A DNA stretch of 64,000 bases from an uncultured Chitinophaga sp. (GTDB lineage: Bacteria > Bacteroidota > Bacteroidia > Chitinophagales > Chitinophagaceae): the NCBI RefSeq assembly GCF_937898475.1, contig NZ_CALEJS010000040.1:1-64000 (forward strand). The letters are read 5' to 3'. Position 1 is the first letter of the stretch, and every line of letters begins with the position of its first letter. Under the pieces are notes generated by a model. That model searched no databases and had not been told where the DNA came from. It saw nothing but the letters and a program-made list of their open reading frames with translations. This document shows, in pieces, positions 26,248 through 36,055 of this stretch. The position numbers and the translations under genes are program-made.

Positions 26248-26826
26248 ATGAAAAAAGGTATCATCGTTATTGTAGTCCTGGTATTATTAGGCATGTTCGG
26301 CTGTAACAAATACAACGGCCTGGTAAAACTGGATGAGAATGTAAAGAATAAGTGGGGCGCCGTAGAAAGCCAGTACCAGCGCAGGGCCGACCTCATCCCT
26401 AACCTGGTGAACACCGTAAAGGGCGCTGCCAACTTCGAGCAGACTACCCTGACGCAGGTGATAGAAGCACGTGCAAAAGCCACACAGATCACTGTTAACC
26501 CGGAAGACCTTTCACCGGAAAAGATTCAGCAGTTCCAGCAGGCGCAGGGACAATTAAGCACTGCGCTGGGCCGCTTACTGGCAGTAGCAGAAAGCTATCC
26601 GCAGCTGAAAGCTAACCAGAACTTCCTGGACCTGCAGGCACAGCTGGAAGGTACTGAGAACCGAATCACGGTTGCCCGCAATGATTTCAACAATGCGGTA
26701 AACGGTTACAACAGCTCTGTGCGCAGTTTTCCCAACAACCTGATAGCCGGCATCGCAGGGTTCCAGCAGAAAGGTTATTTCCAGGCACAGCCCGGATCTG
26801 AAAATGCACCCAAAGTCCAATTCTGA
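26248..26826 (+). CDS. LemA family lipoprotein
   Basis: The protein has 192 residues and begins with a lipoprotein signal whose lipobox is GMFGC (Cys near residue 15). The LemA body is clear: YNGLVKLDENVKNKWGAVESQYQRRADLIPNLVNTVKG and FPNNLIAGIAGF. LemA proteins are coiled-coil envelope proteins often found with TPM-domain genes, as here. ATG at 26248 is preferred over a TTG two codons upstream because it gives a normal lipoprotein signal. It is the first gene of a LemA-TPM-TPM operon. Confidence 0.92.
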   Translation: MKKGIIVIVVLVLLGMFGCNKYNGLVKLDENVKNKWGAVESQYQRRADLIPNLVNTVKGAANFEQTTLTQVIEARAKATQITVNPEDLSPEKIQQFQQAQGQLSTALGRLLAVAESYPQLKANQNFLDLQAQLEGTENRITVARNDFNNAVNGYNSSVRSFPNNLIAGIAGFQQKGYFQAQPGSENAPKVQF

Positions 26827-26842
26827 TAGAAAATTCTAAAGA

Positions 26843-26990
26843 ACAAATTCCAAATGCCAGATTCCAAATTCCAAATACACAAACGGGAAATGTGCCAGTG
26901 TTAAAAACAATGTACTTTTAAGTCAGGCGCCTTCCCCCCATTGAAGTCTGGGATTTGGAAATTTGGTATCTGGCATTTGGAATCTGAATC
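26843..26990. repeat. Intergenic word-repeat hairpin E inside the LemA-TPM operon
   Basis: CCAAATTCC/CCAAATGCC words (26843-26879) and their complements GGATTTGG, GGCATTTGG (26951-26990) flank about 70 bases. It sits between co-directional genes, so it could attenuate or stabilise the message. It is the same type as elements D and F. Confidence 0.7.
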
Positions 26991-27017
26991 TGGCACTTGA
27001 CCTTCAATACTTGTATT

Positions 27018-27476
27018 ATGCGCATATTTCCATTTGGCAAAAAAGAGCTTGTAGACGAGGCTGATAAAGCCAGACTTGTACAGGCGGTCCGTTCAGCGGA
27101 AAGACTTACCAGCGGAGAGATCAGGCTGTTTATTGAAAGCCGGTGCGCTTATGTAGACCCGATGGACAGGGCGCAGGAGGTTTTCCTCTCGCTCGACATG
27201 ACAAAGACCCGGCAGCGCAACGGTGTGCTGCTGTACATCGCCCTGCGGGATCATCAATTCGCCATTCTTGGAGACCGGGGCATCCATGAAAAAGTGGGTG
27301 ATACCTTCTGGCAGGGCGAAGCCCTGTTGCTGAAACAACATTTTTCACAGAACAGGGTAATAGAAGGTATTGAAGCCTGTATCAAAGAGATCGGGGAATC
27401 ACTGCAACTGCATTTTCCTTACACTGCCGGCGATGATACAAACGAACTGCCGGATGATATTGTAATAGGGAAATGA
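27018..27476 (+). CDS. TPM-domain protein, cytoplasmic type
   Basis: The protein has 152 residues and one TPM domain (LTSGEIRLFIESRC, VFLSLDMTKTRQRNGVLLYIALRDHQFAILGDRGIHEKVG). TPM domains occur in thylakoid phosphatase TLP18.3 and in bacterial envelope proteins partnered with LemA. No signal peptide is seen, so this copy may act on the cytoplasmic side. ATG at 27018 replaces an upstream TTG. It lies 27 bp before a second, exported TPM protein. Confidence 0.85.
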   Translation: MRIFPFGKKELVDEADKARLVQAVRSAERLTSGEIRLFIESRCAYVDPMDRAQEVFLSLDMTKTRQRNGVLLYIALRDHQFAILGDRGIHEKVGDTFWQGEALLLKQHFSQNRVIEGIEACIKEIGESLQLHFPYTAGDDTNELPDDIVIGK

Positions 27477-27503
27477 ACATTTACTGACCTATAGTTTTAG
27501 ACA

Positions 27504-28265
27504 ATGAGGATATTCTGCTGGTTATGGTTTTGTTTATTATTGATAACAGGTATACAGACATTTGCACAGGAGATACCGCCAAGGCCAACGCCACCGAGGC
27601 TGGTGAATGATATGGCAGGCGTGCTGCTACGCCAGGAAGCAGATGAGCTGGAACGGAAGCTGGTTGCCTATGATGACAGCACCTCTACGCAGATCGCTAT
27701 TGTTACCGTCAGAACCACCGGCGATTACGACATCAGTGAAACAGCGTTGAAAATATTACGCGACTGGGGCGTTGGTTCCAAAGAAAAGAACAACGGCCTG
27801 GTGATACTGGCCGCCATTGACGACCGGAAAGTGCGTATAGAAACCGGTTACGGACTGGAAGGAGCCGTACCGGATGCGATCGCCAATCGTATTATAGATG
27901 AGATCATTGTACCCAATTTCAGAGAGGGACATTATTACCAGGGGCTGGATGAGGCGGTGAACGCTATCGAGAAGGCAGCTGCCGGGGAGTACCAAGCTAT
28001 TCCGAAAAAGAAGCGTGGTAAAGGAGGCGGCTCTATTTTTGTGCTGATAGTGATAGCCATCATCCTGCTCTCTATGATTAACAACCGTCGTGGAGGCGGC
28101 ACCACAATCAGCCGCAGAGGCTGGGGTGGATGGGGCGGCTTCCCAATGGGCGGTGGCGGATGGAGCAGTGGCTCCGGCGGAGGCTGGGGCGGCGGAGGAG
28201 GCGGCGGCTTCGGCGGATTTGGAGGAGGCTCAGGCGGCGGAGGCGGTGCAAGCGGAAGCTGGTAA
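27504..28265 (+). CDS. YgcG-like TPM-domain membrane protein with Gly-rich tail
   Basis: The 253-residue protein has a signal peptide (to about residue 21), a TPM domain (ADELERKLVAYDDSTSTQIAIVTV, GLVILAAIDDRKVRIETGYGLEGAVPDA), one membrane segment (about 176-192) and a Gly/Trp/Ser-rich C-terminus ending GASGSW, as in YgcG proteins. It anchors a periplasmic TPM domain next to LemA. It is the third gene of the operon. Confidence 0.9.
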   Translation: MRIFCWLWFCLLLITGIQTFAQEIPPRPTPPRLVNDMAGVLLRQEADELERKLVAYDDSTSTQIAIVTVRTTGDYDISETALKILRDWGVGSKEKNNGLVILAAIDDRKVRIETGYGLEGAVPDAIANRIIDEIIVPNFREGHYYQGLDEAVNAIEKAAAGEYQAIPKKKRGKGGGSIFVLIVIAIILLSMINNRRGGGTTISRRGWGGWGGFPMGGGGWSSGSGGGWGGGGGGGFGGFGGGSGGGGGASGSW

Positions 28266-28318
28266 TAATGGCAATGAGTAAAAGGCTGGATTGATATCAC
28301 CTCAATAAAGCGTAAACC

Positions 28319-29263
28319 ATGTCGTACCTGCATGTTCTTAATGGAGATGCTACCCTTACCCCATTCCGGGAAAGCGGAATACCAGGAGCAGTAGTAGTGT
28401 GCCGGGAAATGATGTGTGAGGGCAAGGTGAAATGCACCAACGACATGAACGCATTTTTTGAAACCCGCTCCAAACACCTGGAATACCATTACGGTATAGA
28501 CAAGCAAACCTATTATGCCCGTGTGGTGAGCGAGCTGGAAAAACTGAAGCTGGCAACAGACAATGCCGCCATTGTACTTTGGTTTGAGTCTACCCTTTTC
28601 TGCCAGATCAACCTGTTGTTTATTTTACATTACCTCCGTACGCAAATGATCCGGCTTCCGCAGGTAAGCCTGGTGACTTTTGACCGCCCCGCCGGACTAA
28701 CCGAATGCAAAAGCCTCGGCATGCTGCCGCCTGAACAATTTCCCCCCTTATTTGAACAACGTGTGCTTTTGGACGATGCAGACCTGGAACTGGCAGCCCG
28801 CGCCTGGCAAGCCTACTGCGAAGGCGAACCGCTGACGCTGGAAGCGATCAGCAAAGGGCCTGCCGGCCATCTTACCAACCTTGGAAAAGCCCTGACGGCA
28901 CACCTGCAACGGCTTCCCTCCGTAGAGAACGGGCTGAATGCCATTCAAAGCTATTTTCTTTATAAAGTGACCATGTGCCCCATGCGCTGGTACGATCTTT
29001 ACGCCCAGTTCTGGGAGGATATGAAGATCTATGGCTTCAGCGATTTCCAGCTCGATATTAACATTCAGCGGATGCGCAGCGCGGGGATCATTGAACAGCA
29101 AGATAACATGCTGATCATTACCACACTGGGCAAAGAAGTGCTGAACAATGAAGAAAACTATACAGATTACATTTCATTGCAGCATCGCTGGCTGGGCGGA
29201 CTGAGACTATTGCACAGCCCGTGGAGGTGGGACTCCAGGCAGAAGAGAGTTGTACAGGTTTAA
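28319..29263 (+). CDS. DUF1835-type protein
   Basis: The 314-residue cytoplasmic protein starts LHVLNGDATLTPF and has CREMMCEG and LWFESTLFCQINLL, features of DUF1835, a family of unknown function seen across Bacteroidota and Firmicutes. No signal peptide or membrane segment is visible. It follows the TPM operon by 53 bp on the same strand and may be read through from it; a functional link is not shown. Confidence 0.7.
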   Translation: MSYLHVLNGDATLTPFRESGIPGAVVVCREMMCEGKVKCTNDMNAFFETRSKHLEYHYGIDKQTYYARVVSELEKLKLATDNAAIVLWFESTLFCQINLLFILHYLRTQMIRLPQVSLVTFDRPAGLTECKSLGMLPPEQFPPLFEQRVLLDDADLELAARAWQAYCEGEPLTLEAISKGPAGHLTNLGKALTAHLQRLPSVENGLNAIQSYFLYKVTMCPMRWYDLYAQFWEDMKIYGFSDFQLDINIQRMRSAGIIEQQDNMLIITTLGKEVLNNEENYTDYISLQHRWLGGLRLLHSPWRWDSRQKRVVQV

Positions 29264-29270
29264 TAGTTAA

Positions 29271-29331
29271 AGCGTTTGAAGTTGACCCAAACCCTTGTGC
29301 CGCTTTCGAACTTTTAAACTTCCCAAACGCT
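29271..29331. terminator. Hairpin between convergent genes
   Basis: AGCGTTTGAAGTT (29271-29283) pairs imperfectly with AACTTCCCAAACGCT (29317-29331), with a 33-base gap. It fits the word-repeat family (TTTGAAG). It lies between the DUF1835 gene and the convergent propeller kinase, where a terminator is expected, but lacks a clean U-run. Confidence 0.5.
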
Positions 29332-29340
29332 CAAACTGTT

Positions 29341-32300
29341 TCAGTCTTCCACCAATGGGAACCAGAGGTTAACACGGGTGCCGGTGGCCTGGCCATATTC
29401 ATCGTAAAGATCCTCTATATCAAAGCAGGCATCCATATTGAAACGGCTGTTATAGAGGGAAAGCCTGTCGCGGGTGATCTGCAGCCCACGGGAGGCGTGG
29501 GTATAACCACTGGCCTGTTTAAGTGCGGTTGATCTTTCACGGCCGATACCATTATCTTCTATCACACACAATATACGGTCCTGCATCTGGGTGAAGGACA
29601 GCAGCAGGCGGCCTCTTTCCTTTTTATGCAGCAGCCCGTGCCAGATGGCATTCTCTATAAAGGGCTGGATGATCATGGTGAGTATCTCTGTAAAATCCGG
29701 ATCCAGCGAAGGGTCGATGATGATCTTATAGTCAAACTGATCTGCAAAACGCAGCTTTTCCAGTTCAATATAGTTCTCCAGCATACTCACCTCTTTGGAG
29801 ATGGGAATAGTGTTTTGCTGTGAGTTATCCAGCACGCTGCGAATAAGGCGGGCAAAGCGGTTCAGGTAAGAAAGCGCCTGTTCTGTTTCGCTCTTCATCA
29901 TAAAGGTCTGGATGGAATTGAGGGCATTGAAGATGAAGTGCGGGTTCATCTGCGCCCGCAGGGCTTTCATTTCCAGCTGCGCCATTCTTTGCTGCACCAG
30001 GGTGCGGCGCTTGGCCTCTTTCTTAATATAGTGGATACGCGCCCTGAAATAGATATAGATCAGGGCAGCGGTTACCAGCAATACCAGTATCCTGAACCAG
30101 TTGGTTTGCCAGAACGCCGGCTTTATGTTGATACGGAGCGTAGTGGTGTTGGCAGAAAAGGTTCCTGCGGCATTTACGCTGCGTACCCGGAACGTATACA
30201 CGCCGGGAGACAGGTTGGTGTACTTGGCCATCAGCAGTCCTTCTGCATTTACCCAATCTTCATCCAGGCCGTCCAGCTGGTAATAATAACGGATCTTTTC
30301 CGGGTGATACAGCAGGCTTTTGAACTCAATGGAGATGAAGTTCTGCCGGTGCGTAAGTTCTACCGACTGCTGCGGATCAATCTGTATGGCGCTGTCCAGT
30401 GCCCGGAGGCCCAGGATCGTTACATCCGGCGGGGGCGGCGCCACCTTTAACGCCTTTGGATCAAATGCCAGGAAATGGTCTGAGGCGCCCACCAGCAGCC
30501 TGCCATCCTGCAGGCCGATAATACGGCGCCGTACTTTACGGTTGTTGTCTACAATATTATCCCCCTGAACAAAGGTTTCCAGTGTAAACTGTTTGGGGTT
30601 GAAACGGTAGAAGCTGTAAGGCGTGGTGAACCATATACCCCCGGTGGCATCATCGGCCCGCATGCTGAGCACCCATTCATCAAACAGCACACCGTTGGTG
30701 GTGAGGGGCCTTGCGGTATGATGGTTGGTATTGTATACCCACAGTCCATGATCCGTACCTGCCAAAAGGGTGGTATCATCTGCTTTGTACAGGCAGGTTA
30801 TATTATTGACCAGCAGGGTGCCCTGGCGAAAATTATCCCGCGTTACCACATGGCCATTGTACTTATTGAACAACACAAGGCCTGCAGTGCTGGTAGCCAG
30901 CCATAACAGGGAATCGTTGTGCGGCACCACGTCCATTACGGAAGTTTGCCGCTGCAGGTTCTCCTGCAATTGCGGATATCCGTAAGCAGTATGCAGCCGG
31001 GGATTCCAGCGCGCCAGTCCTTTTTTGTAAAGGCCTATCCAAACTGCTGTATCGCTTTCCACATAGAGGCTCATTAAGGTCTGATCGTGGAAGGCGGCCG
31101 GTTGATGGTGGGCGATGAATTTTCCCTGGCGTGGATCGAATACGGAGAGGAAACCGTTCTCCTGACCTACCAGTACGTTCCCGTTCCTCAGTTCAGCAAA
31201 GCTCCACACCAGGTTACGGCTTTCAGGAATTGTGGATGCAGGATCTGTGCCGCTGTGAGAAAAATTGCGTTTCAGCTCCAGCTGGCTGTTCATCCAGCTA
31301 AAGCCTTTACCCCAGTACCCCACGTATACGTCTCCGTTACTGGCCTGGAAAAGGTCTGTTACTTCCGCTCTTGGCAGCCGTTTTCCCCCATTGAATACAA
31401 TGCGCTGGTCCATCACCCGCAGGGTGGGGTTATGCAGGCTCAGTATATTAACGCCCCTGTCTGTACCTATCCAGAGATGACCTTCCCGGTCGGTCAGGAA
31501 GCAATTGGTCTCAAAGTTGTAATGCAGGCTCAGATCGTCTTCATTATTTCCCTGGATACGCACGGTGAACTCCTGGCGGTTATCATCAAAGCGGGCGATG
31601 TTGCCACCTTCCAGCGCCACCCAGATATTATGTTCCAGGTCTGTAGTGATGTCGAACACCTCTCCTATCTGAAACGACTGCAGCTTCCTGGCGCCGGGGT
31701 CATAGCAAAGCAGGCCCCGGGTGCGGGCGGCTATCCAGATGCGCCGGCGATAGTCTATGTAAAACTTACGGACACTTTTATCAATGGAGAAAACAGGCTG
31801 CTGTCCGGGGTTATTGGCAGCGCTGTAGAGGTGCTTCCGCTCGCGGTCCAGCAGGTAGATGCCGCTACGGCCGCTGATCCAGAGACGGCCTTCCTCATCT
31901 TCCACGATGGCGCTGTTCATTTCGCGGCGTTGAGACTCTGGTATCATGGCTGCTTTTTCAAAACTGCCGGTGCTGTCGTTGAAGCGTAAAAGCCCTTCCT
32001 GCGTGGTGGCCCACACAACGCCTGCATAATCTTCCACTATCTGGCTGCATTGTATATTGCCCTGCGGTGAGGGGCGGATGTCTACTTTCAGCGGGCGCGT
32101 AATACCAGCTGCGGGATCGTAGATGTGAATATTATCAGGCGCGCCCATCCAGATACGGCCTTTACGGTCTTCACAGAGGCAGATATCATCATAATAGATG
32201 GAGCCGGGCACTTTATCAAAGCTGGCTACGGTGAGCAGGTTACTTCCGTCATAGCGCTGGAGGGCGGTGCTGGCTATCCAAATAAAGCCTTTCCTGTCTT

Positions 32301-32445
32301 GCAGGATGGCCGACACGTGGTTACTGGCCAGGCCGTTCTTCAGGTTGATATGAGAGAAGGAGTAGGAAACATCCGGCTCCTGGGCCTTTGCGTGAAAGAG
32401 AAACAGGAGAAAGGCAACGGAAAAAAAAGTAATGTAGGAAAGCAT
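29341..32445 (-). CDS. Two-component propeller sensor with LytS-type histidine kinase
   Basis: About 1034 residues: a signal peptide, then a large periplasmic two-component-regulator propeller (repeats such as DRKGFIWIAS, DREGHLWIGTDRG), a Y_Y_Y-type domain (YYYQLDGLDEDW), one membrane segment (ILVLLVTAALIYIYFRA), and a His_kinase domain with QMNPHFIFNALNSIQ and an ATP-binding domain (ENAIWHGL). There is no fused receiver or HTH, so it must signal to a separate LytTR regulator, not seen nearby. ATG 32445 is preferred to GTG 32508. It lies last in a dctA / propeller / kinase run. Confidence 0.88.
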   Translation of the reverse strand: MLSYITFFSVAFLLFLFHAKAQEPDVSYSFSHINLKNGLASNHVSAILQDRKGFIWIASTALQRYDGSNLLTVASFDKVPGSIYYDDICLCEDRKGRIWMGAPDNIHIYDPAAGITRPLKVDIRPSPQGNIQCSQIVEDYAGVVWATTQEGLLRFNDSTGSFEKAAMIPESQRREMNSAIVEDEEGRLWISGRSGIYLLDRERKHLYSAANNPGQQPVFSIDKSVRKFYIDYRRRIWIAARTRGLLCYDPGARKLQSFQIGEVFDITTDLEHNIWVALEGGNIARFDDNRQEFTVRIQGNNEDDLSLHYNFETNCFLTDREGHLWIGTDRGVNILSLHNPTLRVMDQRIVFNGGKRLPRAEVTDLFQASNGDVYVGYWGKGFSWMNSQLELKRNFSHSGTDPASTIPESRNLVWSFAELRNGNVLVGQENGFLSVFDPRQGKFIAHHQPAAFHDQTLMSLYVESDTAVWIGLYKKGLARWNPRLHTAYGYPQLQENLQRQTSVMDVVPHNDSLLWLATSTAGLVLFNKYNGHVVTRDNFRQGTLLVNNITCLYKADDTTLLAGTDHGLWVYNTNHHTARPLTTNGVLFDEWVLSMRADDATGGIWFTTPYSFYRFNPKQFTLETFVQGDNIVDNNRKVRRRIIGLQDGRLLVGASDHFLAFDPKALKVAPPPPDVTILGLRALDSAIQIDPQQSVELTHRQNFISIEFKSLLYHPEKIRYYYQLDGLDEDWVNAEGLLMAKYTNLSPGVYTFRVRSVNAAGTFSANTTTLRINIKPAFWQTNWFRILVLLVTAALIYIYFRARIHYIKKEAKRRTLVQQRMAQLEMKALRAQMNPHFIFNALNSIQTFMMKSETEQALSYLNRFARLIRSVLDNSQQNTIPISKEVSMLENYIELEKLRFADQFDYKIIIDPSLDPDFTEILTMIIQPFIENAIWHGLLHKKERGRLLLSFTQMQDRILCVIEDNGIGRERSTALKQASGYTHASRGLQITRDRLSLYNSRFNMDACFDIEDLYDEYGQATGTRVNLWFPLVED

Positions 32446-32543
32446 TGCTGCCGGTATTGCCAATAGCCAGGCAGGGATGTACGATATCTTCCATTGAAAC
32501 ACTTTCACTAACAGTTACATTTTATTTTTGTGGTTTGCCCCTT

Positions 32544-33419
32544 TTATAAACCTTTGATCCGGTATGCCGCTACGGTATTGCCGTTAAAGGTTGGTATATA
32601 CACCATTTTCTTTTTTGGGTTGTAGCCGATGTCGGCGGTGTTTAGTTGCTGCTCCCGGGTATCCAGCAGTTTTACGGCGGCGCCGGATGCTGCATTAACA
32701 TAGAATACCTCTCCTGGCCAGCAAGATACGATGAATTCGCCAGCTTTTACCTGCACTATACCATCTACACTCTGGCCTATGTCTGCAATTTTCTTCAGCG
32801 TATTACCAGCCTGCAGCTGAAAGAAGGCGCCGTCAGCCAGGACCTGCAATCCGGAGGGTAGCCATAGCAGGCCGTTAGGTCCATTCACTTCAAACAGGGT
32901 ATTTACTTTTCCGTCTTTGATCTGGTGTACTCTTCCTGCACGGGTATCAGAAACATAGATCACGCCTTTATTGTCAATGGTAAGATCGTTCAGGAACACG
33001 GCACCCTCCACAGGTATACGCTCTGCAACAGCACCCTTGCGGATATCGATCACCACCACTTCCGTGAGGTCGGCCACGTAGAGACGCCCTTTGTAGATCC
33101 CCATGCCTTTGGGAGCGCTCATGCCTTCTACCCAGCGGAGGTCCAGTATCTTGCCTTCGGGCGTCATGCGGGAGATGAAACCATTTCCATCATTCCCGTT
33201 ACTCTTACCTTCTATATTGGATACATACAGGATATTCTTTGCAGCGTCGAAGTATACTGACTCCGGTACACGCAGCGAAGTATCTGATACCCATACTTTT
33301 TCAAGCGTAACAACCGGCTGCTGTGAGAAAGCGCTAACAGGTAACAACATAGAGCCGGCCAGCAGATGGAGTTTCACAAAGGTACGGCCGGTTAGCAGGT
33401 GTTTCATGCTCAGTTTCAT
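32544..33419 (-). CDS. Exported SMP-30/gluconolactonase-like beta-propeller
   Basis: The 291-residue protein has a signal peptide ending near VSAFSQ. Propeller blades are seen (NILYVSNIEG, YVADLTEVVVID, DLTIDNKGVIYVSDT, GPNGLLW). The fold is like SMP-30/NHL proteins. It lies 30 bp after dctA and about 98 bp before the kinase start, so it may be co-transcribed with both. A role in sensing or processing a carboxylate is only inference. Confidence 0.65.
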   Translation of the reverse strand: MKLSMKHLLTGRTFVKLHLLAGSMLLPVSAFSQQPVVTLEKVWVSDTSLRVPESVYFDAAKNILYVSNIEGKSNGNDGNGFISRMTPEGKILDLRWVEGMSAPKGMGIYKGRLYVADLTEVVVIDIRKGAVAERIPVEGAVFLNDLTIDNKGVIYVSDTRAGRVHQIKDGKVNTLFEVNGPNGLLWLPSGLQVLADGAFFQLQAGNTLKKIADIGQSVDGIVQVKAGEFIVSCWPGEVFYVNAASGAAVKLLDTREQQLNTADIGYNPKKKMVYIPTFNGNTVAAYRIKGL

Positions 33420-33449
33420 AACGGATAGTATTTTTAATGTAGAATATGT

Positions 33450-34700
33450 TTATGCCAGCTGGCGTTTGATAGCGGCCTGGTATTTCTCATCGTCAAATTC
33501 CTTTTCACTTTTGGCCACTACGATAGTAGCAACGCCGTTCCCGATCAGGTTAGTGATGGCGCGCGCTTCAGACATGAAACGGTCTACACCTATCAGGATG
33601 GCCAGGGATTCTATCGGTATCACCCTGATCACTGTCAGCGTGGAAGCCAGTACAATAAAGCCGCTGCCCGTGATACCGGCGGCTCCTTTGGAAGTGATCA
33701 CCAGGATACCGATGATGGTCAGTTCCTGTGCCAGTGTCAAATCTATATGATTTACCTGGGCCAGGAAAATAACGGCCATGGAAAGATAGATGCTGGTGCC
33801 ATCCAGGTTGAAAGAGTAGCCGGTAGGTATTACCAGGCCTACCACGGAACGGGAGCAGCCCAATTCTTCAAGACGTTCCATCATGCCTGGCAGGGCGGAC
33901 TCTGAAGAGGAGGTGCCGAGCACCAGCAGTATTTCGTTGCTGATAAACTTCAGGTAACGCCAGAGGCTAAAGCCGTATACCCGCGAGATAATACCCAGCA
34001 CACCGAAAATAAATACGAACATGGTGAGGTATACGCATAGCATCAGGTTTACCAGCGGCATGAGCGCTGCCGCCCCGAAGGTACCAATGGTGTAAGCCAT
34101 ACCGCCAAACGCTCCCACTGGCGCCAGCCGCATGATCAGCTTAAGAATATTAAACAGCACCTGCGCAAGGCGGTCAAAGGTATGCAGCAAGCCGCTTCCG
34201 GCGGCTTTCATTTTGCTGAGTGCATAACCAAAGAGTACCGCAAACACCAGTACCTGTATGATATCGCCTTTGGCAAAAGCATCTACTACGTTGGAAGGGA
34301 TGATATGCAGGAGGAATTCGGTCCAGTTCATGTCACCGGCGGCCTTTTCTATCTTATGAACAGCGGCCGTATTTCCATTGACTAAAGGCACGCCGTGCCC
34401 GGGTTTCAGCCAGTTGGCCACCACCAGGCCGATCACAATGGCCAGGGTAGTTACGATCTCAAAGTACAGCAGTGCTTTGCCGCCTACCCTGCCTACCTTT
34501 TTCATATCGCCCATACGAGCGATACCCAGCACGATGGTAAAGAAGATGATGGGGGCGATCAGCATGCGGATGAGGTTAATGAACATTTCGCTGATCAGCT
34601 TACCGGTACCGGCTATACCGGGGAAAAGCCATCCGGCCAGGATACCCAGGAAGATAGCAACCAATACCTGGAAATAGAGATGACTGAAAAGTTTTTTCAT
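33450..34700 (-). CDS. dctA: C4-dicarboxylate/proton-sodium symporter
   Basis: The 416-residue membrane transporter belongs to the DAACS family. It has the family signatures LAPVGAFGGMAYTIG, LGTSSSESALPGMM (reentrant loop), PTGYSFNLDGTSIYLS and SKGAAGITGSGF. It likely takes up succinate, fumarate, malate or a related acid; glutamate or aspartate is possible in this superfamily. ATG at 34700 is used because the 13 codons upstream are repeat sequence. A terminator and a repeat element separate it from pgk. Confidence 0.88.
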   Translation of the reverse strand: MKKLFSHLYFQVLVAIFLGILAGWLFPGIAGTGKLISEMFINLIRMLIAPIIFFTIVLGIARMGDMKKVGRVGGKALLYFEIVTTLAIVIGLVVANWLKPGHGVPLVNGNTAAVHKIEKAAGDMNWTEFLLHIIPSNVVDAFAKGDIIQVLVFAVLFGYALSKMKAAGSGLLHTFDRLAQVLFNILKLIMRLAPVGAFGGMAYTIGTFGAAALMPLVNLMLCVYLTMFVFIFGVLGIISRVYGFSLWRYLKFISNEILLVLGTSSSESALPGMMERLEELGCSRSVVGLVIPTGYSFNLDGTSIYLSMAVIFLAQVNHIDLTLAQELTIIGILVITSKGAAGITGSGFIVLASTLTVIRVIPIESLAILIGVDRFMSEARAITNLIGNGVATIVVAKSEKEFDDEKYQAAIKRQLA

Positions 34701-34708
34701 AGATATAC

Positions 34709-34815
34709 AAAATACAAAATTCCAAATACCAATAACCAAATTCCAAAGCAGGAAGTGGTGTAAATAAAAATCCCAGGTTCCTGGCGGAAACCTGGGATCT
34801 GAATATTGGTATTTG
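34709..34815. repeat. Intergenic word-repeat hairpin F
   Basis: AATTCCAAATACCAATAACCAAATTCC (left arm about 34709-34748 in part) has complementary words TATTGGTATTTG at 34804-34815, on both sides of the pgk terminator. It lies right in front of the dctA start codon. Confidence 0.65.
34761..34799 (-). terminator. Intrinsic terminator of pgk
   Basis: Read on the minus strand, a perfect 10-bp stem (ATCCCAGGTT with AACCTGGGAT; 34789-34798 with 34770-34779) is followed by TTTTTATTT. It ends the gap-pgk unit and leaves dctA as a separate unit. Confidence 0.75.
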
Positions 34816-34820
34816 AAGCT

Positions 34821-36017
34821 TTATGCTTTGATAGCTGCGATTCCGGGTAATTCTTTGCCTTCAAAGAACTCGAGCATAGCGCCACCACCGGTAGATACGT
34901 AGCTTACTTTTTCTGCCAGGCCAAACTGGTTTACCGCAGCTACGGAGTCTCCACCACCTACAAGGGAGAAGGCGCCTTTTTCAGTAGCTTTCACGATAGC
35001 GTCTGCCACTGCTTTGGTACCGCCCTGGAAGGCCTGCATTTCAAAAACGCCCATAGGACCGTTCCACAGGATGGTTTTTGACTGGCTGATCACATCACTG
35101 AAGAGCTGTACGGATTTTTCTCCGATGTCAAGGCCCATCCAGCCTGCGGGAATATTATCATTGGATACTACCTGTGTATTGGCATCGGGGGCAAATTTGT
35201 CTGCCGCCACAGAATCAACGGGCAGCAGCAGGTTCACGCCTTTTGACTTTGCCTTGGCCAGGAGCTCAAGGGCCAGGTCCAGCTTATCATTTTCCACCAG
35301 GGAGTTACCGATCTCTTTGCCCTGCGCTTTCAGGAAGGTGTACGCCATACCACCACCGATGATGATGTTGTTGGCTTTTTCCATCAGGTTCTCAATGATC
35401 AGGATCTTGTCGCTCACTTTAGCGCCACCCAGGATGGCGGTGAAAGGTTGCGCGGCCTGGTTCAGAACTTTTTCGGCATTGCTCACTTCTGCTTCCATCA
35501 GGAAGCCAAAGGTGCGGAACTCAGCAGGGAAGAATTTCGCGATCACGGCGGTGGAGGCGTGTGCACGGTGAGCGGTACCGAAGGCGTCGTTTACATAAAC
35601 ATCGCCCAGTTTGGCCAGCTGCTGTGCAAAGGCTTCGTCACCTTTTTCCTCCTGTTTGTGGAAGCGCAGGTTTTCGAGCAGGAGCACTTCACCCATTTGC
35701 AGGTTGGCTGCAGCCTCTTCTGCCACGGGGCCTACGCAGTCTTCTGCAAACTTGACGGTAGTACCGTTCAGCAGTTTTACCAGGTGATATACGAGGTGTT
35801 TTAAGGAATATTTTTCGGTAGGGCCATCTTTCGGGCGGCCCAGGTGAGACATCAGGATAACCGCGCCACCGTCTTTCAGTATCTTCTGGATGGTAGGCAC
35901 AGCCGCACGCATGCGGTTATCATCAGTTATCTCGTATTTATCATTCAACGGAACGTTGAAATCTACACGTACCAGCGCTTTGCGCCCATTGAAATTATAA
36001 TCAGAGAATGCACTCAT
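34821..36017 (-). CDS. pgk: Phosphoglycerate kinase
   Basis: PGK interconverts 1,3-bisphosphoglycerate and ATP with 3-phosphoglycerate in glycolysis. The 398-residue length and motifs (RVDFNVPLND, LMSHLGRPK, NDAFGTAHRAHAST, AILGGAKVSDK, GPMGVFEMQ, GGGDSVAAV) are typical. It lies 113 bp downstream of gap on the same strand, with a GGTGAAA palindrome between. It has a clean terminator. Confidence 0.97.
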   Translation of the reverse strand: MSAFSDYNFNGRKALVRVDFNVPLNDKYEITDDNRMRAAVPTIQKILKDGGAVILMSHLGRPKDGPTEKYSLKHLVYHLVKLLNGTTVKFAEDCVGPVAEEAAANLQMGEVLLLENLRFHKQEEKGDEAFAQQLAKLGDVYVNDAFGTAHRAHASTAVIAKFFPAEFRTFGFLMEAEVSNAEKVLNQAAQPFTAILGGAKVSDKILIIENLMEKANNIIIGGGMAYTFLKAQGKEIGNSLVENDKLDLALELLAKAKSKGVNLLLPVDSVAADKFAPDANTQVVSNDNIPAGWMGLDIGEKSVQLFSDVISQSKTILWNGPMGVFEMQAFQGGTKAVADAIVKATEKGAFSLVGGGDSVAAVNQFGLAEKVSYVSTGGGAMLEFFEGKELPGIAAIKA

Positions 36018-36055
36018 AACATTTAGGTTGAGGTGGTGAGGAAGGAGAAAAGTAA

